From assembly GCF_014596725.1 (NCBI RefSeq), contig NZ_JACVEG010000001.1, positions 558,001 to 622,000 of the forward strand: a stretch of 64,000 nucleotides of DNA, written 5' to 3'. The position numbers and the translations under genes were made by a program. How positions within the stretch are numbered: the stretch's first letter is position 1; every line of letters starts with the position of its first letter. Source of the stretch: Vibrio sp. Y2-5. Lineage in GTDB: Bacteria > Pseudomonadota > Gammaproteobacteria > Enterobacterales > Vibrionaceae. The notes below the pieces were generated by a model that saw only the letters and a list, made by a program, of their open reading frames with translations, was not told the DNA's origin and did no database searches. Positions 27,433-35,512 of the stretch are shown one piece after another.

Positions 27433-28977
27433 CTAGTACAGCTTCCAGTGTTGTGACTGAATGCGCTCAATACATAAACGCAGCTCTGTTTCTAACGGAC
27501 GATCTTCTACCACAAACATAAAGTCCTGCTGAACATTGGCAACAATCTGATTGACGCTGGCGCTCATATGACGCTCATCAATCTCATTCTGGCGCTTGCG
27601 CAGCTCAATAGCTTGAACAGAGGCAAGCAGCGAAGCCGCAGCTACTTGTTCGGTCAATTGCAATACGCGCAAACAGTCGCGAGCGGCGATTGTGCCCATG
27701 CTCACTTTGTCTTGGTTGTGGCACTCTGTAGAACGCGAGAATACGCTCGCAGGCATGGTGTGTTTCAATGCTTCTGCCGTCCAAGCTGAAATACCAATTT
27801 GTACCGCTTTAAAACCGTGGTTGATCGGTTTACGTTCGCCTTCTGCACCAGTTAAGTTAAACGGAAGACCGTTATTGAACTTGTAATCCATTAACTGTGC
27901 CATTTGACGATCCAGCAGGTCAGCTAAGTTCGCAACGCAGGTTTTGAGTGTATCCATTGCCATGGCAATATGACCGCCATAGAAGTGACCACCGTGCAGT
28001 ACGCGTTCGTTATCACCATCAATTATTGGGTTGTCATTGGCGCTGTTAAGTTCATTTTCGATCAGCTGACGCAACCAAGGTAGGGCATCTTGCACCGTGC
28101 CAATGACATGTGGTGCACAGCGTAGTGAATAGCGGTCTTGTAAGCGGTCACTATTACGAGGCGGACGCTCGGCTTGTAGATCGGCTCTTAACCAAGCTGC
28201 AATTTGCTGTTGACCAGGGTGAGGCTTCACTGCAAATAACGCTTCATCAAAATGGAAGTCGTTACCTTGCATGCCAATCGAAACAAGAGCCGTGATTTTA
28301 GTGCACAGCTGAGCCAGATATTCAGCGCGCTGATAAGCCAAACAGGCTAACGCTGTCATCACTGAAGTACCATTCATTAAAGCTAAGCCTTCTTTTGGCT
28401 TAAGTTTAATTGGCGTTAAGCCAAGTTCTGCGAACACCTCTTGTGTTGAACGAATTTCACCTTTGTAAAGTACTTCGCGTTCGCCAATCAACGTTGCTGC
28501 AACGTATGAAAGTGGTGTTAAGTCACCACTTGCACCTACAGAACCTTCTTGTGGAATACGTGGCGCAATATCGTGATTAATCAGATTGATTATTTGATTG
28601 AGCACATCGTGTGACACGCCTGACACACCCTGAGCGAGTGAGCATAAACGAGTTGCCAATACTGCGCGTGATTGTTGGTGAGTAAGTACTTCGCCCAAAC
28701 CACAGCCATGAAATCGGGTTAGGTGCAATGGCAGTTCTTCTACCAAGTTTGGCGGAATCGCGACGGTACAAGAATCACCATAACCTGTGGTTACACCGTA
28801 AATGACACCTTCTTCTTTGAGCAGGCGTTCTAAAAAGGCTACGCCTCGGTCGATCTTCGCAGTAAATTCGGCTGAAGAGTTAATCGAAGCTGAAGCGCCT
28901 TGTGCGATCGAAACAACGTCCTCAATGGTCAGACGCTGCGCGCCGAATAAAATGTTATTGTCGTTTGTCTTCGTCAT
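27433..28977 (-). CDS. HAL/PAL-family aromatic amino acid ammonia lyase
   Basis: A 514-residue MIO-dependent ammonia lyase. The self-forming prosthetic group is A149-S150-G151 (GSVGASGDLTPLS), with catalytic Tyr in VIYGVTTGYG (Y60). The pair that sets substrate choice reads F89-H90 (LTRFHGCGLGE). By alignment this is neither the H-L seen in a known tyrosine lyase nor the S-H of histidine lyase, and it differs from the F-L of phenylalanine lyases. It lies inside the APE operon between apeJ and apeK, so it probably makes an aromatic acrylate starter (cinnamate or coumarate type) rather than degrading histidine. It overlaps apeJ by 23 bases. Confidence 0.9.
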   Translation of the reverse strand: MTKTNDNNILFGAQRLTIEDVVSIAQGASASINSSAEFTAKIDRGVAFLERLLKEEGVIYGVTTGYGDSCTVAIPPNLVEELPLHLTRFHGCGLGEVLTHQQSRAVLATRLCSLAQGVSGVSHDVLNQIINLINHDIAPRIPQEGSVGASGDLTPLSYVAATLIGEREVLYKGEIRSTQEVFAELGLTPIKLKPKEGLALMNGTSVMTALACLAYQRAEYLAQLCTKITALVSIGMQGNDFHFDEALFAVKPHPGQQQIAAWLRADLQAERPPRNSDRLQDRYSLRCAPHVIGTVQDALPWLRQLIENELNSANDNPIIDGDNERVLHGGHFYGGHIAMAMDTLKTCVANLADLLDRQMAQLMDYKFNNGLPFNLTGAEGERKPINHGFKAVQIGISAWTAEALKHTMPASVFSRSTECHNQDKVSMGTIAARDCLRVLQLTEQVAAASLLASVQAIELRKRQNEIDERHMSASVNQIVANVQQDFMFVVEDRPLETELRLCIERIQSQHWKLY

Positions 28978-30664
28978 GGTTTTTGCTTAATTCCCAGAAG
29001 TTGAAGAAGTTGTACCACTGTAATGGTGCTTTCATTGTGTAGTGTTGCAAGCGATCGGCATATTGCTGAACCACTTGTTGCAACGATTGTTGCCTTGTTG
29101 CACGAGGCAATTTAATACTGTCACTAAAATGCTCAAAGTAAACATCGAAATGCGGATGCCTACTTTGGTCATCGCGCAGTCCAAAAATAAGGTATACAGG
29201 AGCCTCTAGCACGGAAGCCAACATAAAGGGGCCTTGAGGAAAAGGTGCAGGTTTGCCAAGAAAATCTGCCCAAACAACTCGGCTTTCTACGCTGGTGGAA
29301 GTTCTGTCACCTACGATCACCACCCATTCACCACGTTCGATCATTTGCTGGAGCATAATCGCTGTGTCAGGACCAAGTTTACTCACTTGTATAAGATTCA
29401 GTTCTGATTTTGGATTGACTGCTTTCATGACAGCGTTGAAGCGTTCGGCATGCTCTGTAAACACCAAAGCGTTTATCTTTAAATGCGTGTGGCGTCGACT
29501 CAACGCACGGCACAGTTCAATATTGCCTAAATGCGAACCTAGTAGAAGCAGGCCGCGCTTTTGCTCAACCAGTGATGTGAGTTGCTCTTGACCATGTATG
29601 GTCAGGTTATTGATATTGAAATCGCCTCTCCATGCCGCCAGTTTATCGAGCATGGTTTCACCGAATGACAGTAAATGGTTATAGCTGGTTAGATTTTTGG
29701 CAAGTGGCAACTGTTCTTGCTCAGCGAAAGCTTTTACTTGAATAAGGAACTGTTCTGATGAGGTTTTCGCCTGCCTGCCAGTGAGGTGATAGTAGCCCAT
29801 AACCAGCTTTAATATGGCACGAAAGACCTTGCGTCCCAGTAACTTGTAGACAGCCATCAGCACTTTAATACCCAGTACAGTCCCGCGTTCTTGGCGTTTA
29901 GACCAATGCGCTTCGGTGTCTTGATTTTTTTTACGCAGCAGTAATTGAGGAATACGTGGCAGCATGCCAAAAAATAGCCGTGTATGCATCCAGCTAATTT
30001 TTACGTTATCCCAGAGTGAGTCGAAGTGGGATATACCGTTTTCTGGATAAATAACCCGAGTATTGACGAATTTAAACTGCACGCCATTCCAGAACATGCG
30101 AACAAAGATTTCTGTGTCGAAATCCATTCGACTGCCGATATCGTTGTGATTCATTACTTCAATCGCCGCTTGTACCGGATAAGCGCGGAAGCCACACATG
30201 CTGTCTTTAATTTCTAAAGAGAGTGTTTCAATCCAAACCCAGATGTGTGTGACGTATCGGCCGTATAGGCGAGCTTTCGGAACGCTCTCGTCATAAACGG
30301 GTTGTCCCGAAATCAAGTGATGAGGATGAGTCTTCGAAGCTTCGATAAGATTCGGCAATGCACTGATGTCATGCTGACCGTCAGCATCAATCTGAATCAC
30401 ATGGCTGTACCCGAGCCAATGCGCATGACGTATCCCTGCAATCACTGCACCACCTTTGCCTTGGTTTTTAGGCAAAGTAATTAGTGAAACATTTTCTCGT
30501 TTAGCCGCTTCTGACAGAGCAAACTTGGTCTCTTTATCACTGCCGTCATCGACGAGGAACACGGGAAGATTGAAACTAGCGAGTGAGTCCAACACTCCAG
30601 CCACGGTTCCACCATGGTTGTAACAGGGAATCAAAAAGCATGGGCGATAATCAAGCTTGCTCAC
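28955..30664 (-). CDS. apeJ: Bifunctional glycosyltransferase-acyltransferase ApeJ
   Basis: A 569-residue fusion. Residues 1-240 form a GT2 glycosyltransferase with D39-D40-G-S-D and the D93-A-D95 metal motif followed by GQHD, resembling dolichol-phosphate mannosyltransferase types. Residues about 290-560 are an LpxL/HtrB-like lysophospholipid acyltransferase with H378-x4-E383 (GSHLGNIELC). It would build the sugar/acyl membrane anchor of the polyene. The linkage actually made has not been read from sequence. It overlaps apeI by 14 bases. Confidence 0.87.
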   Translation of the reverse strand: MSKLDYRPCFLIPCYNHGGTVAGVLDSLASFNLPVFLVDDGSDKETKFALSEAAKRENVSLITLPKNQGKGGAVIAGIRHAHWLGYSHVIQIDADGQHDISALPNLIEASKTHPHHLISGQPVYDESVPKARLYGRYVTHIWVWIETLSLEIKDSMCGFRAYPVQAAIEVMNHNDIGSRMDFDTEIFVRMFWNGVQFKFVNTRVIYPENGISHFDSLWDNVKISWMHTRLFFGMLPRIPQLLLRKKNQDTEAHWSKRQERGTVLGIKVLMAVYKLLGRKVFRAILKLVMGYYHLTGRQAKTSSEQFLIQVKAFAEQEQLPLAKNLTSYNHLLSFGETMLDKLAAWRGDFNINNLTIHGQEQLTSLVEQKRGLLLLGSHLGNIELCRALSRRHTHLKINALVFTEHAERFNAVMKAVNPKSELNLIQVSKLGPDTAIMLQQMIERGEWVVIVGDRTSTSVESRVVWADFLGKPAPFPQGPFMLASVLEAPVYLIFGLRDDQSRHPHFDVYFEHFSDSIKLPRATRQQSLQQVVQQYADRLQHYTMKAPLQWYNFFNFWELSKNHDEDKRQ

Positions 30665-31028
30665 GGGAATCTCCCAGCTTCATTTTGCCTGATGAATGGG
30701 TTACTGCTTCGCCATTTCTATTAGACTGATAGTTAAACGCTAGCTTCTGTTTGTTCTCATCCCAAGTTAAGCTCAAAGTTACTTCGGTATTGGGCAAGAT
30801 AGGTTCCTGAAACTTAATCACTTCCATGCCCTTAAAATGCGCAGGCGTATTGAGATATTGACGCGCATAAAAGATCGCCCAATCGATTTGGGTGACGCCA
30901 GGGAGAAGGGGGAAGTGATTAAAATGCCCCTTAAAATCTTCGATATCTGCGTCCACTTTAAAAGTGAGCAGTACATGGTGTTCTGTTTGCTCGCAAGCCA
31001 GTAACGTTGGTTTTCTTTTAGCCATCAT
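30651..31028 (-). CDS. apeI: Aryl polyene hotdog dehydratase ApeI
   Basis: The second 3-hydroxyacyl-ACP dehydratase of the cluster, 125 residues. H35 in FKGHFNHFPLLPGVTQIDW matches the FabZ catalytic His region (GHFPxxPVxPGV). The frame can start earlier at a TTG (31070) inside apeH, but the ATG pair at 31028/31025 gives the normal length. The ribosome site there is weak, suggesting coupled translation from apeH. Confidence 0.85.
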   Translation of the reverse strand: MMAKRKPTLLACEQTEHHVLLTFKVDADIEDFKGHFNHFPLLPGVTQIDWAIFYARQYLNTPAHFKGMEVIKFQEPILPNTEVTLSLTWDENKQKLAFNYQSNRNGEAVTHSSGKMKLGDSREQA

Positions 31029-31050
31029 ATAATCGGCGTTTTCTTCGTTT

Positions 31051-32415
31051 TTATTGGAATAATGTTTCAAGCTCGGCGACTTGGCGCTTACCTTGACTGT
31101 TTAATGGGATCTCTTTTACCACTCTAAAACTGCGTGGTACAGCAATAGGTTCTAACCAACGTCTCAGTTCATTGCGCAGTAGTAGCCAAAACTTGCCTTT
31201 GCCAAGCTCAGTCAGTTTTGTTTTACCGCTCTCTGTCAGTACTATTGCTGCCGCTAAAATTAATCGATCTGCCTGTTGCATTGGAATAACTGCACACTCT
31301 TGAACGTAGTCTAACTGGTCAACGCGTTTTTCTACTTCTACCAGTGACACACGTTTCTCTTCAACTTTGATTATCCGATCCGTGCGACCTTTCAAAATAA
31401 ACTGATTATCAGACACGAATTCACATTCGTCAGCAGTTTGATACCAGCCAGTTGGGTCGATATGTGCAGAACGTAAGCGTAAGCAACGCTCGTGATTTAA
31501 CTCTGCTTCCACTTTGGGAAACAGTGACCACGGGGTTTGCTCTGTCGTTTGCTGGCGATAAGCGATACCGCCAGTTTCTGTACTACCAAATACTTCTATT
31601 GGCTTGAAGCTAAACAACTCTTGTGCGTGGTTTGCCGCCACAAAAGGCAGCGGTCCACCTGATGAAAAGAGGCATCTCAGTTTTGTAGGCTGGTGTTCTT
31701 CAGTCAATCGTTTTAGTAGTGCAGGGCTGCTAATTAAAACCGTATCTTGATTAGCATGATGCGTGATTTGTTCGGGAAACTCTAAATTGTGTCGGGCGAA
31801 CGGGTTGGCCGAGCATAAAGGCCACAAAACTCTGAACAACAACCCATAAATATGTTGATGAGAAACCGTACTCTCAATTCGGCTGTTAGAGATTTGTTCT
31901 CCCCACAACGAATGTAGAATATCAACTTCAACACTGAGCTGACTTAAGGTCTTATGAATCGCTTTTGGTGTACCACTAGAACCTGAAGTAAACAGAATAA
32001 GTTGGATGCTTTCTGGAGAAAGAGCAGCAAAAACGAACGGGCTACTATTGTGGCCTGTAGTGATAAGCTTTGTCTCGGTATTGCGTAATGGTGAGATTGA
32101 TTCATCGCACAATAATAGGTCAAATTGCGAACTCAGCTCTTCCAAAGCTTCCGGTTGATAATTACCCGGCAAAATGACCGTTTTTCCCGCATAGAATAGG
32201 GCAAATAAGCCAACGCTACACAAATAGCTGTCGCGAGCACAAAGGGCGACTTTTTGGTGTGGAGTTTCATTTATCAAGTTGATGTGATAACTCACATCGG
32301 CAAGAAACTGAGTCCAAGTAATGTCGCCCTCAGAGCCAAACGCAACCAAAGTATTTTCGCGTTTTTCTAGTAACAACTGAGAGAGAGAACTAAATGCCGT
32401 ACAGCTTGATGTCAT
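31051..32415 (-). CDS. apeH: Acyl-AMP ligase ApeH
   Basis: An ANL-superfamily adenylating enzyme, 454 residues. The P-loop LFTSGSSGTPK is at about 141-151 and the A5-like EVFGSTETGGIAYR further on. The hinge is ILKGRTDRIIKVEEKRV and the C-terminal catalytic Lys is in LNSQGKRQ. It would activate the aromatic starter acid and load it on ApeE or ApeF. ATG 32415 lies seven bases past apeG with AAGGA upstream and was preferred over an in-frame start at 32478 that overlaps apeG by 56 bases. Confidence 0.88.
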   Translation of the reverse strand: MTSSCTAFSSLSQLLLEKRENTLVAFGSEGDITWTQFLADVSYHINLINETPHQKVALCARDSYLCSVGLFALFYAGKTVILPGNYQPEALEELSSQFDLLLCDESISPLRNTETKLITTGHNSSPFVFAALSPESIQLILFTSGSSGTPKAIHKTLSQLSVEVDILHSLWGEQISNSRIESTVSHQHIYGLLFRVLWPLCSANPFARHNLEFPEQITHHANQDTVLISSPALLKRLTEEHQPTKLRCLFSSGGPLPFVAANHAQELFSFKPIEVFGSTETGGIAYRQQTTEQTPWSLFPKVEAELNHERCLRLRSAHIDPTGWYQTADECEFVSDNQFILKGRTDRIIKVEEKRVSLVEVEKRVDQLDYVQECAVIPMQQADRLILAAAIVLTESGKTKLTELGKGKFWLLLRNELRRWLEPIAVPRSFRVVKEIPLNSQGKRQVAELETLFQ

Positions 32416-32422
32416 TGAATTG

Positions 32423-32980
32423 CTAATCCTTGCGAACAAATTGACGTACCACCCATTCGACTGCAAAAAGAGCACCAATCAAAAGGTAGCTAATCAGACC
32501 GTTATATAAGGTCCAAATCTCAATGGGTAAGAAACAGGTGTATAACGCTGTTATGCCGTTAAATAAGAAAAACAGACACCAGATTTGAGTCACTTTCCGT
32601 GTGTAGTCAACACCACTCTGTGGAAGGTCTGGCTCTTGTAATCTGGCGAGCCTTTCGATGATGGTTTGCGGTTGCTTTAAACTGCTTGCGAACACCATCA
32701 ACATGCAAGCATTGACGGCAACAGGATAAAACAGCAGCCAGCCTTTGCTGCGAAACAGAATTCCTAAAACAATTAAAGTGATCCCGATAAGACCACTTAT
32801 AATTGCTAACTGTTTGAATTCTTTAAGTTTGGTTCGACTTGCTGTGAAAATGCGTAATACAAAGAATACAGCAAGTACTGCACCTAAAATACCGAGGCCG
32901 AACTTATCAATACCGAAGTAAATTGCAAATGGATACGCGAGCAGGACAATTGCAGACAAACCTGTCAGCAAGTGGCGCAT
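32423..32980 (-). CDS. apeG: Aryl polyene cluster membrane protein ApeG (COG4648 type)
   Basis: A 185-residue integral membrane protein with about six hydrophobic helices and a conserved RLARLQEPDLPQSGVDYTRKV loop. It always seems to travel with APE genes, and its function is unknown. It begins on the base where apeF ends and finishes seven bases before apeH. Confidence 0.8.
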   Translation of the reverse strand: MRHLLTGLSAIVLLAYPFAIYFGIDKFGLGILGAVLAVFFVLRIFTASRTKLKEFKQLAIISGLIGITLIVLGILFRSKGWLLFYPVAVNACMLMVFASSLKQPQTIIERLARLQEPDLPQSGVDYTRKVTQIWCLFFLFNGITALYTCFLPIEIWTLYNGLISYLLIGALFAVEWVVRQFVRKD

Positions 32981-33237
32981 TAGGCTTCCTTCAGCAGTTC
33001 TACTACTGATTCAACCACGTCATCGACAGTACGTACCATTTTAAACTCTTCTGGTTTGATTTTTTTACCAGTCACGTTTTGCAGGTGTACCACGAGGTCA
33101 ACGGCGTCAATGCTATCTAGATCAAGATCTTGGTATAGATGTGCTTCAGGTTGAATGTCTGCTTCATCAATTTCAAAAAGTTCGACCAGAGCATCTTTTA
33201 CTTGGTCAAAAACCTGTTGCTTATTTAAATCTTTCAT
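32980..33237 (-). CDS. apeF: Acyl carrier protein ApeF
   Basis: An 85-residue ACP. The phosphopantetheine site is S42 in DLDLDSIDAVDLV. It is the second of two tandem carriers, 15 bases after apeE. One carrier may hold the aryl starter and the other the growing chain; sequence does not say which. Confidence 0.9.
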   Translation of the reverse strand: MKDLNKQQVFDQVKDALVELFEIDEADIQPEAHLYQDLDLDSIDAVDLVVHLQNVTGKKIKPEEFKMVRTVDDVVESVVELLKEA

Positions 33238-33252
33238 AATCGTTTCTACAAA

Positions 33253-33513
33253 TTAGTTGCTAGTTTGAGATGAAATATACGCTGCTAGGTTAGCCACTGA
33301 TGCGAAGTGTTGGCGCGTATTTGAATCATCAGCATCGATTACGATGTTATATTTCTTTTTAATTGCCAAGCCAAGCTCAAGTGCATCGATAGAGTCTAGT
33401 CCTAGTCCATCCCCGAATAATGGCGCTTCTGTTTCAATTTCATCAATTGAGATGTCTTCAAGGTTTAATGCGTCGATAATCAACTGCTTAATTTCGTTAT
33501 GTAGTACTTCCAC
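33253..33513 (-). CDS. apeE: Acyl carrier protein ApeE
   Basis: An 86-residue ACP with phosphopantetheine attachment Ser S41 in GDGLGLDSIDALEL. It lies 10 bases after apeD in the same operon. Confidence 0.9.
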   Translation of the reverse strand: MEVLHNEIKQLIIDALNLEDISIDEIETEAPLFGDGLGLDSIDALELGLAIKKKYNIVIDADDSNTRQHFASVANLAAYISSQTSN

Positions 33514-33523
33514 GGGAACCTAC

Positions 33524-34312
33524 TTAGTTATTATTGATAGATGGAAAAATAGCTTCAGCAAGATGGCTATTAAGCCTTCTTGCTGCTGAAGTTGGGTTAT
33601 TAGTTTGCTCTATAAAGGGCATGACCTCAACTTTATCCTTAACTTCAACATGGAAAAAAGGCTTGGTATCGGGAACTTGATACCATTTTTTTTCTTTTGT
33701 GAGAAAGCTAGGAGAAACGGAAATATGTATTATGCGTAAGTCTCTTTGTGTGCGAATGGCTATTTGAGCCGCACCGCGCTGAAGCTTCGACGCTTTCCCC
33801 GGAGTTGTGCGGGTCCCTTCTGGGAATACAAGTAGAACGTTACCTCGTTCAAATCGTTCGTCGCATAAGTCAAGCAGATCATCTGGCGTCTCATTGGGAA
33901 TATAACCCGCCGCTTTAACAATATGCTTCATAAATGGATTCGACCATATGGCTGCTTTTACTAAGCAGTCGCATTGCTTTAGTTGTGAAGCGACTAAAAC
34001 GTAATCAATCAAGCTAGGGTGATTGGCGACAATAAGGCAGTCCTTATCGCTGGCTAGAACATCTGCGCCGTCAATTCGGTAATCAATAGCACCCGTCAAT
34101 TTCATTAAACGACAGAAAAAATTGAATGTAATACGAATGACATTTTGTACTCGATATTCACGCTGAATCGTGTTTGGGGTAGTCAGCCTAATTAAAGGAA
34201 TAATGATGAAACTGAGTGTTAAACCGCCTAAACCAAAAATTGCGAAACAGAGTCCAGTCGCAAAAATTCGCCAATATTTATTTACAGCATTCATGCTTGC
34301 TGCCATTCCCAT
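33524..34312 (-). CDS. apeD: 1-acylglycerol-3-phosphate-type acyltransferase ApeD
   Basis: A 262-residue membrane-bound PlsC-type acyltransferase. Motif I is H98-x4-D103 (NHPSLID) and motif III is F163-PEGTRT. An N-terminal transmembrane segment lies at about 18-42. It probably transfers an acyl group in building the lipid anchor. The first ATG (34312) has AAGGTG upstream and overlaps apeC by 22 bases. A second ATG at 34294 overlaps the apeC stop as ATGA and is a real alternative. Confidence 0.86.
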   Translation of the reverse strand: MGMAASMNAVNKYWRIFATGLCFAIFGLGGLTLSFIIIPLIRLTTPNTIQREYRVQNVIRITFNFFCRLMKLTGAIDYRIDGADVLASDKDCLIVANHPSLIDYVLVASQLKQCDCLVKAAIWSNPFMKHIVKAAGYIPNETPDDLLDLCDERFERGNVLLVFPEGTRTTPGKASKLQRGAAQIAIRTQRDLRIIHISVSPSFLTKEKKWYQVPDTKPFFHVEVKDKVEVMPFIEQTNNPTSAARRLNSHLAEAIFPSINNN

Positions 34313-35016
34313 GATGTTCTTTCACCTTCAATTATCCAGTGAGATTGTTTGCATAAATAGTTTGTCAAAAAGCAAAGCGCTTGAGGTAGGGGGGTGATAC
34401 TAGCTGATTTTTTGCATTGTGCAACTTGCCACGTATTACCAGCGGATAAAATTAAACCTAATGCATATCCTTTGAACTGTTTGTCTTCGTATACTGAATA
34501 ATCTTCAGGCAGAGGTTGATCAAAATCGACCAGTAATATTTTGGCATTTGGATACTGCTTAAGATACAACCAAGCTTCGATAAGTGCACTGTGGAAGGTG
34601 TTTTCACCAGCAGCAATAGAAGTGACTGGAATCGCTTTTTTTGTCGCTATGGTTGTTAAACCTGCCGCCGTGTTATGCACCGATTGAGAAAAGTTCATCG
34701 GAGAAGCTTCTTCGCCAGCAAGGATATTTTTGATTAACTCTGCACTTCGATGCAGTTCACCATGACGACTTGAAAATACCAAGTAATCAATGGGTTTTTG
34801 TTGTAGAAGATGAATCGCCGTTTGTACCGCGAGTTTACTCAACGGACTCATACGACGGCGCATCATTGGCGGTATTAGGCCTGACTCGATGGTTTCATCT
34901 TCTGGCCATTGATGTGTTTGAGACCACTGTTCCCATGCGGCCTGCTCTTGAATACCCAAGCTATTTGCTGACCAAGCATCGATATTAAATGAGACTAAAT
35001 GCAACTGATTTGACAT
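34291..35016 (-). CDS. apeC: Ketosynthase-like chain-length factor ApeC
   Basis: A 241-residue protein of the beta-ketoacyl synthase N-terminal-like family. The region where a ketosynthase would have its active Cys reads TSIAAGENTF, without Cys, and the protein is too short to hold the His motifs. This fits a chain-length-factor partner of ApeO, as described for other APE systems. It is the first gene of the minus-strand operon. ATG 35016 was chosen over one nine codons upstream (35043); neither has a clear ribosome site. Confidence 0.83.
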   Translation of the reverse strand: MSNQLHLVSFNIDAWSANSLGIQEQAAWEQWSQTHQWPEDETIESGLIPPMMRRRMSPLSKLAVQTAIHLLQQKPIDYLVFSSRHGELHRSAELIKNILAGEEASPMNFSQSVHNTAAGLTTIATKKAIPVTSIAAGENTFHSALIEAWLYLKQYPNAKILLVDFDQPLPEDYSVYEDKQFKGYALGLILSAGNTWQVAQCKKSASITPLPQALCFLTNYLCKQSHWIIEGERTSWEWQQA

Positions 35017-35094
35017 AACGTATTGATTTGTTGTTGAGCACATTAAATACTATGCTCGTTTATTAATATTCCCCAATCAAAGCAAGGAAATGCA
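35017..35094. promoter_or_regulatory. Short divergent promoter region of the APE cluster
   Basis: Only 78 bases separate the minus-strand core operon from the plus-strand apeA arm. It is AT-rich and must hold both sets of promoter elements unless one lies within a gene. AAGGAA at 35084-35089 is the apeA ribosome site. I could not fix -35/-10 pairs with confidence. Confidence 0.5.
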
Positions 35095-35484
35095 ATGAAA
35101 GCAATAAAATACACGATTTCGATTCTATTAGTTGTTCTTTTAGCTGGCTGTGGACGTGTTCAACCAATAATGAACGTAGAGAATACTCCGGTTGCGTACA
35201 ATCTTCAAAGTGATGAAGTGAAAGCCGCGATTGTCGTTGCTGCAACTAATAGAGGTTGGATGATATCAAACAGCACTCCAACTGAATTAACTGCCAAACT
35301 TGTGGCTCGAGATCATAGCGCAGAAGTTCGCATTCCTTATAGTGACAAATATTATTCCATCATTTATGTCGGTTCTGTGAATTTGAAAGCGGGTGGTGGC
35401 AATATTCACCGTAATTACAATCGCTGGGTTAATAATCTGAACGTGGATATTCAGAAACAATTGGCTAGAGCGTCAGTAAAATAA
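35095..35484 (+). CDS. apeA: Small lipoprotein of the APE cluster (ApeA position)
   Basis: A 129-residue lipoprotein: signal sequence with lipobox L-A-G-C and acylated C19. The mature part has KAAIVVAATNRGWMI and YYSIIYVGSVNLKAGG segments, also seen in small lipoproteins beside other APE clusters. Function is unknown. The symbol is given by position and lipoprotein nature and is less sure than for the enzymes. It leads the plus-strand arm apeA-apeB-halogenase. Confidence 0.7.
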   Translation: MKAIKYTISILLVVLLAGCGRVQPIMNVENTPVAYNLQSDEVKAAIVVAATNRGWMISNSTPTELTAKLVARDHSAEVRIPYSDKYYSIIYVGSVNLKAGGGNIHRNYNRWVNNLNVDIQKQLARASVK

Positions 35485-35512
35485 TTTCAAATAAATATAT
35501 TTAGGCTTTTTC

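Noticed and set aside
27433..28977. Annotation as HutH histidine ammonia lyase of histidine degradation
   Set aside because: No hutU, hutI or hutG nearby; the gene is embedded in the APE operon with overlapping neighbours and different selectivity residues.
31029..31070. TTG at 31070 as the apeI start
   Set aside because: It would add 14 residues of poor composition (NKNEENADY) and overlap apeH; the ATG pair at 31028/31025 fits family length.
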